8,340 nucleotides of DNA from an uncultured Klebsiella sp. (GTDB lineage: Bacteria > Pseudomonadota > Gammaproteobacteria > Enterobacterales > Enterobacteriaceae): NCBI GenBank assembly GCA_902490055.1, contig CABUCP010000115.1, positions 1-8,340 of the forward strand. Direction: 5' to 3'. Numbering within the stretch: the stretch's first letter is position 1; the number at the start of each line of letters is the position of its first letter. This document shows positions 6,993 through 8,340 of the stretch, one piece after another. Position numbers and translations under genes: made by a program. Below the pieces are notes generated by a model, which ran no database searches, was not told where the DNA came from, and saw only the letters and a list, made by a program, of their open reading frames with translations.

Positions 6993-8336
6993 TTATTCTG
7001 ACGGACTACGGATAGCCCAAAATTCCATATCCAACCCGGGGAACTCGCCTGCCAAATGCAGCGCGAAAGCGCCGGATTTTTCCATTTCGCGCCACAATTC
7101 GCCGCCCTTCTCGACTTCGAAGTAGTTATAACCGGCATGCCACGGGATTTGCGGCGGCGCGGCGGGCATGGCGCGCAGGATCAGGCCCGGTAGCTGTAGC
7201 TGCACCAGATCGCGAATTTTGCTCACCGGGGCGACTTTCATCTGCGCCGGGAAATGGGTCTGCAGTACGTCGCCTGGCACGCTGGCTTTCACCGCCAGCA
7301 CGAAGCCGAATTCGCGCACCATGCTGCTTTCCGGCACGGTGGCGATGTTCAGCCCGTGTGAGCGTTCGATCAGCGGTAGCTGAATGGCGTTGTCTTCCAT
7401 CACCTGCGATAACCCCTGACGCAGCAGGAGCATCAGTTTGCCAAAGCAACTGGCGAGATCATCGTGGTCGTAAACCGGCAGCGTCGCCTCCGGACTGCGC
7501 TGCGCAGTCCAGGTGGTGAGCTCCGCGGCAAACGGCAGCCAGCTGTTCCACAGCGATTCAGGATGAACCAACGGCTGCGTTTTCAGATGTGCGAGATGGC
7601 CGAAGTGACGGTTCACCAACGCCAGCAGTGTGAATTCAATTAATTCGGAAGTATTAAAGCGCCCCGGCTGACGCAACCGACTGCCAATTTGTTGGCTGCG
7701 CTGCGCCAGCAGGCCGTGCAAATCGTTAATCATTGCGTAAATCAGCGGGTGATTAATGCCATTGAGCATCGGCGGGATGTAGCCGTTATCCAGTCGCACG
7801 GCGTTATCATTGCGCTTCTCCGCGATGAAGGCCACGCCGATCGCCGTCCACTCGGCGGTCAGATCCTTTTCCAGCATTAGAGTCAGGCGCGGACGGGCGA
7901 ATTGCACGGTGGCATCGCCGACAGATAGCGCATTGTCATCCTCGACATCCTGTTCAAAGGCGGTAAAACGGGCGAGTGAATCTTTCTCTTCACTAAAGAT
8001 GACTTCTTCGCGTCCACCGCGGCGTACCGGCAAGGCGAGGACGACTTTTTCTGCCGAAATGTTATCCGATACCTGCAATGGCGCCGGCCCCTGCCGTGCA
8101 TCGCGAAACTGGAAGAAGGTGCCGTCGGGCAGCAAACCGCTGGCGTAACTCAGCGCAATGCACCCCTGACGCAACATCGCATCATCGAGTTCAATGTCGA
8201 GAAAACCCCACAACCAGGAGCGCTGTAATCCGCCCCATTCGCGAATTTGCGTGTGCAGGTAGCTTTCCGCCCGCTGAAAGTGATGCGGACGCAAAAACAT
8301 CCCCTCGGTCCAGACCACTTTTTCTGCTTTATTCAT
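6993..8336 (-). CDS. tssK: TssK, T6SS baseplate adaptor
   Basis: TssK is a cytoplasmic trimeric protein that links the baseplate (TssEFG and VgrG) to the cytoplasmic parts of TssL and TssM. It is related to receptor-binding proteins of siphophages. The 447-residue product has the normal family length. It begins with the diagnostic segment VVWTEGMFLRPHHFQ (7-21) and ends with the family's C-terminal pattern, YFEVEKGGELW (405-415) and FPGLDMEFWAI (432-442). The ATG at 8334-8336 places the signature at the expected distance from the N-terminus. Only four bases upstream are visible, so its ribosome-binding site is outside the window. In many T6SS clusters the outer-membrane lipoprotein gene tssJ lies just upstream of tssK, so it may lie just past the right edge. 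Confidence 0.98.
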   Translation of the reverse strand: MNKAEKVVWTEGMFLRPHHFQRAESYLHTQIREWGGLQRSWLWGFLDIELDDAMLRQGCIALSYASGLLPDGTFFQFRDARQGPAPLQVSDNISAEKVVLALPVRRGGREEVIFSEEKDSLARFTAFEQDVEDDNALSVGDATVQFARPRLTLMLEKDLTAEWTAIGVAFIAEKRNDNAVRLDNGYIPPMLNGINHPLIYAMINDLHGLLAQRSQQIGSRLRQPGRFNTSELIEFTLLALVNRHFGHLAHLKTQPLVHPESLWNSWLPFAAELTTWTAQRSPEATLPVYDHDDLASCFGKLMLLLRQGLSQVMEDNAIQLPLIERSHGLNIATVPESSMVREFGFVLAVKASVPGDVLQTHFPAQMKVAPVSKIRDLVQLQLPGLILRAMPAAPPQIPWHAGYNYFEVEKGGELWREMEKSGAFALHLAGEFPGLDMEFWAIRSPSE

Positions 8337-8340
8337 ACAA

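Noticed and set aside
7810..8148. Plus-strand open frame of 112 codons opposite tssK.
   Set aside because: It is Ser/Arg-rich, has no motifs and lies entirely within conserved tssK coding sequence on the other strand.

Overview
The window is a stretch of a type VI secretion system (T6SS) core cluster. All recognised genes lie on the minus strand and read from right to left as tssK, tssL, tssM, tagF, tssA, tssB. The last gene is cut by the left edge after 103 codons. Five genes are complete. Nothing recognisable as an effector, immunity protein, mobile element, tRNA, rRNA or CRISPR array is present.

The protein sequences and moderately high GC content suggest a gammaproteobacterium, most likely an enterobacterium of the Salmonella, Citrobacter or Escherichia type. 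That is recognition from memory, not a database match, and the genus cannot be fixed from this window. No foreign-looking base composition or mobile-element boundary is visible, so whether the cluster sits on a genomic island cannot be judged here.

Layout from right to left in transcription order: tssK (baseplate adaptor) starts 4 bases inside the right edge. After 14 bp comes tssL, the inner-membrane DotU-type protein with a fused C-terminal OmpA-like peptidoglycan-binding domain. After only 2 bp comes tssM (IcmF family, intact Walker A). After 16 bp comes tagF (TagF/ImpM family, likely post-translational regulator), then after 11 bp tssA (short ImpA-type assembly protein). A 75 bp gap, the longest non-coding stretch, precedes tssB (sheath subunit). 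The tight spacing, single orientation and ribosome-binding sites in the gaps point to one polycistronic unit.

Together TssL and TssM make two of the three parts of the trans-envelope complex (TssJ is not in the window). TssK joins that complex to the baseplate, TssA helps prime and organise tube and sheath growth, and TssB with TssC (presumably just past the left edge) forms the contractile sheath. TagF is the only regulatory gene seen. This is a known system. The main points worth a second look are the isolated tagF, the TssL domain fusion and the tssA-tssB gap.
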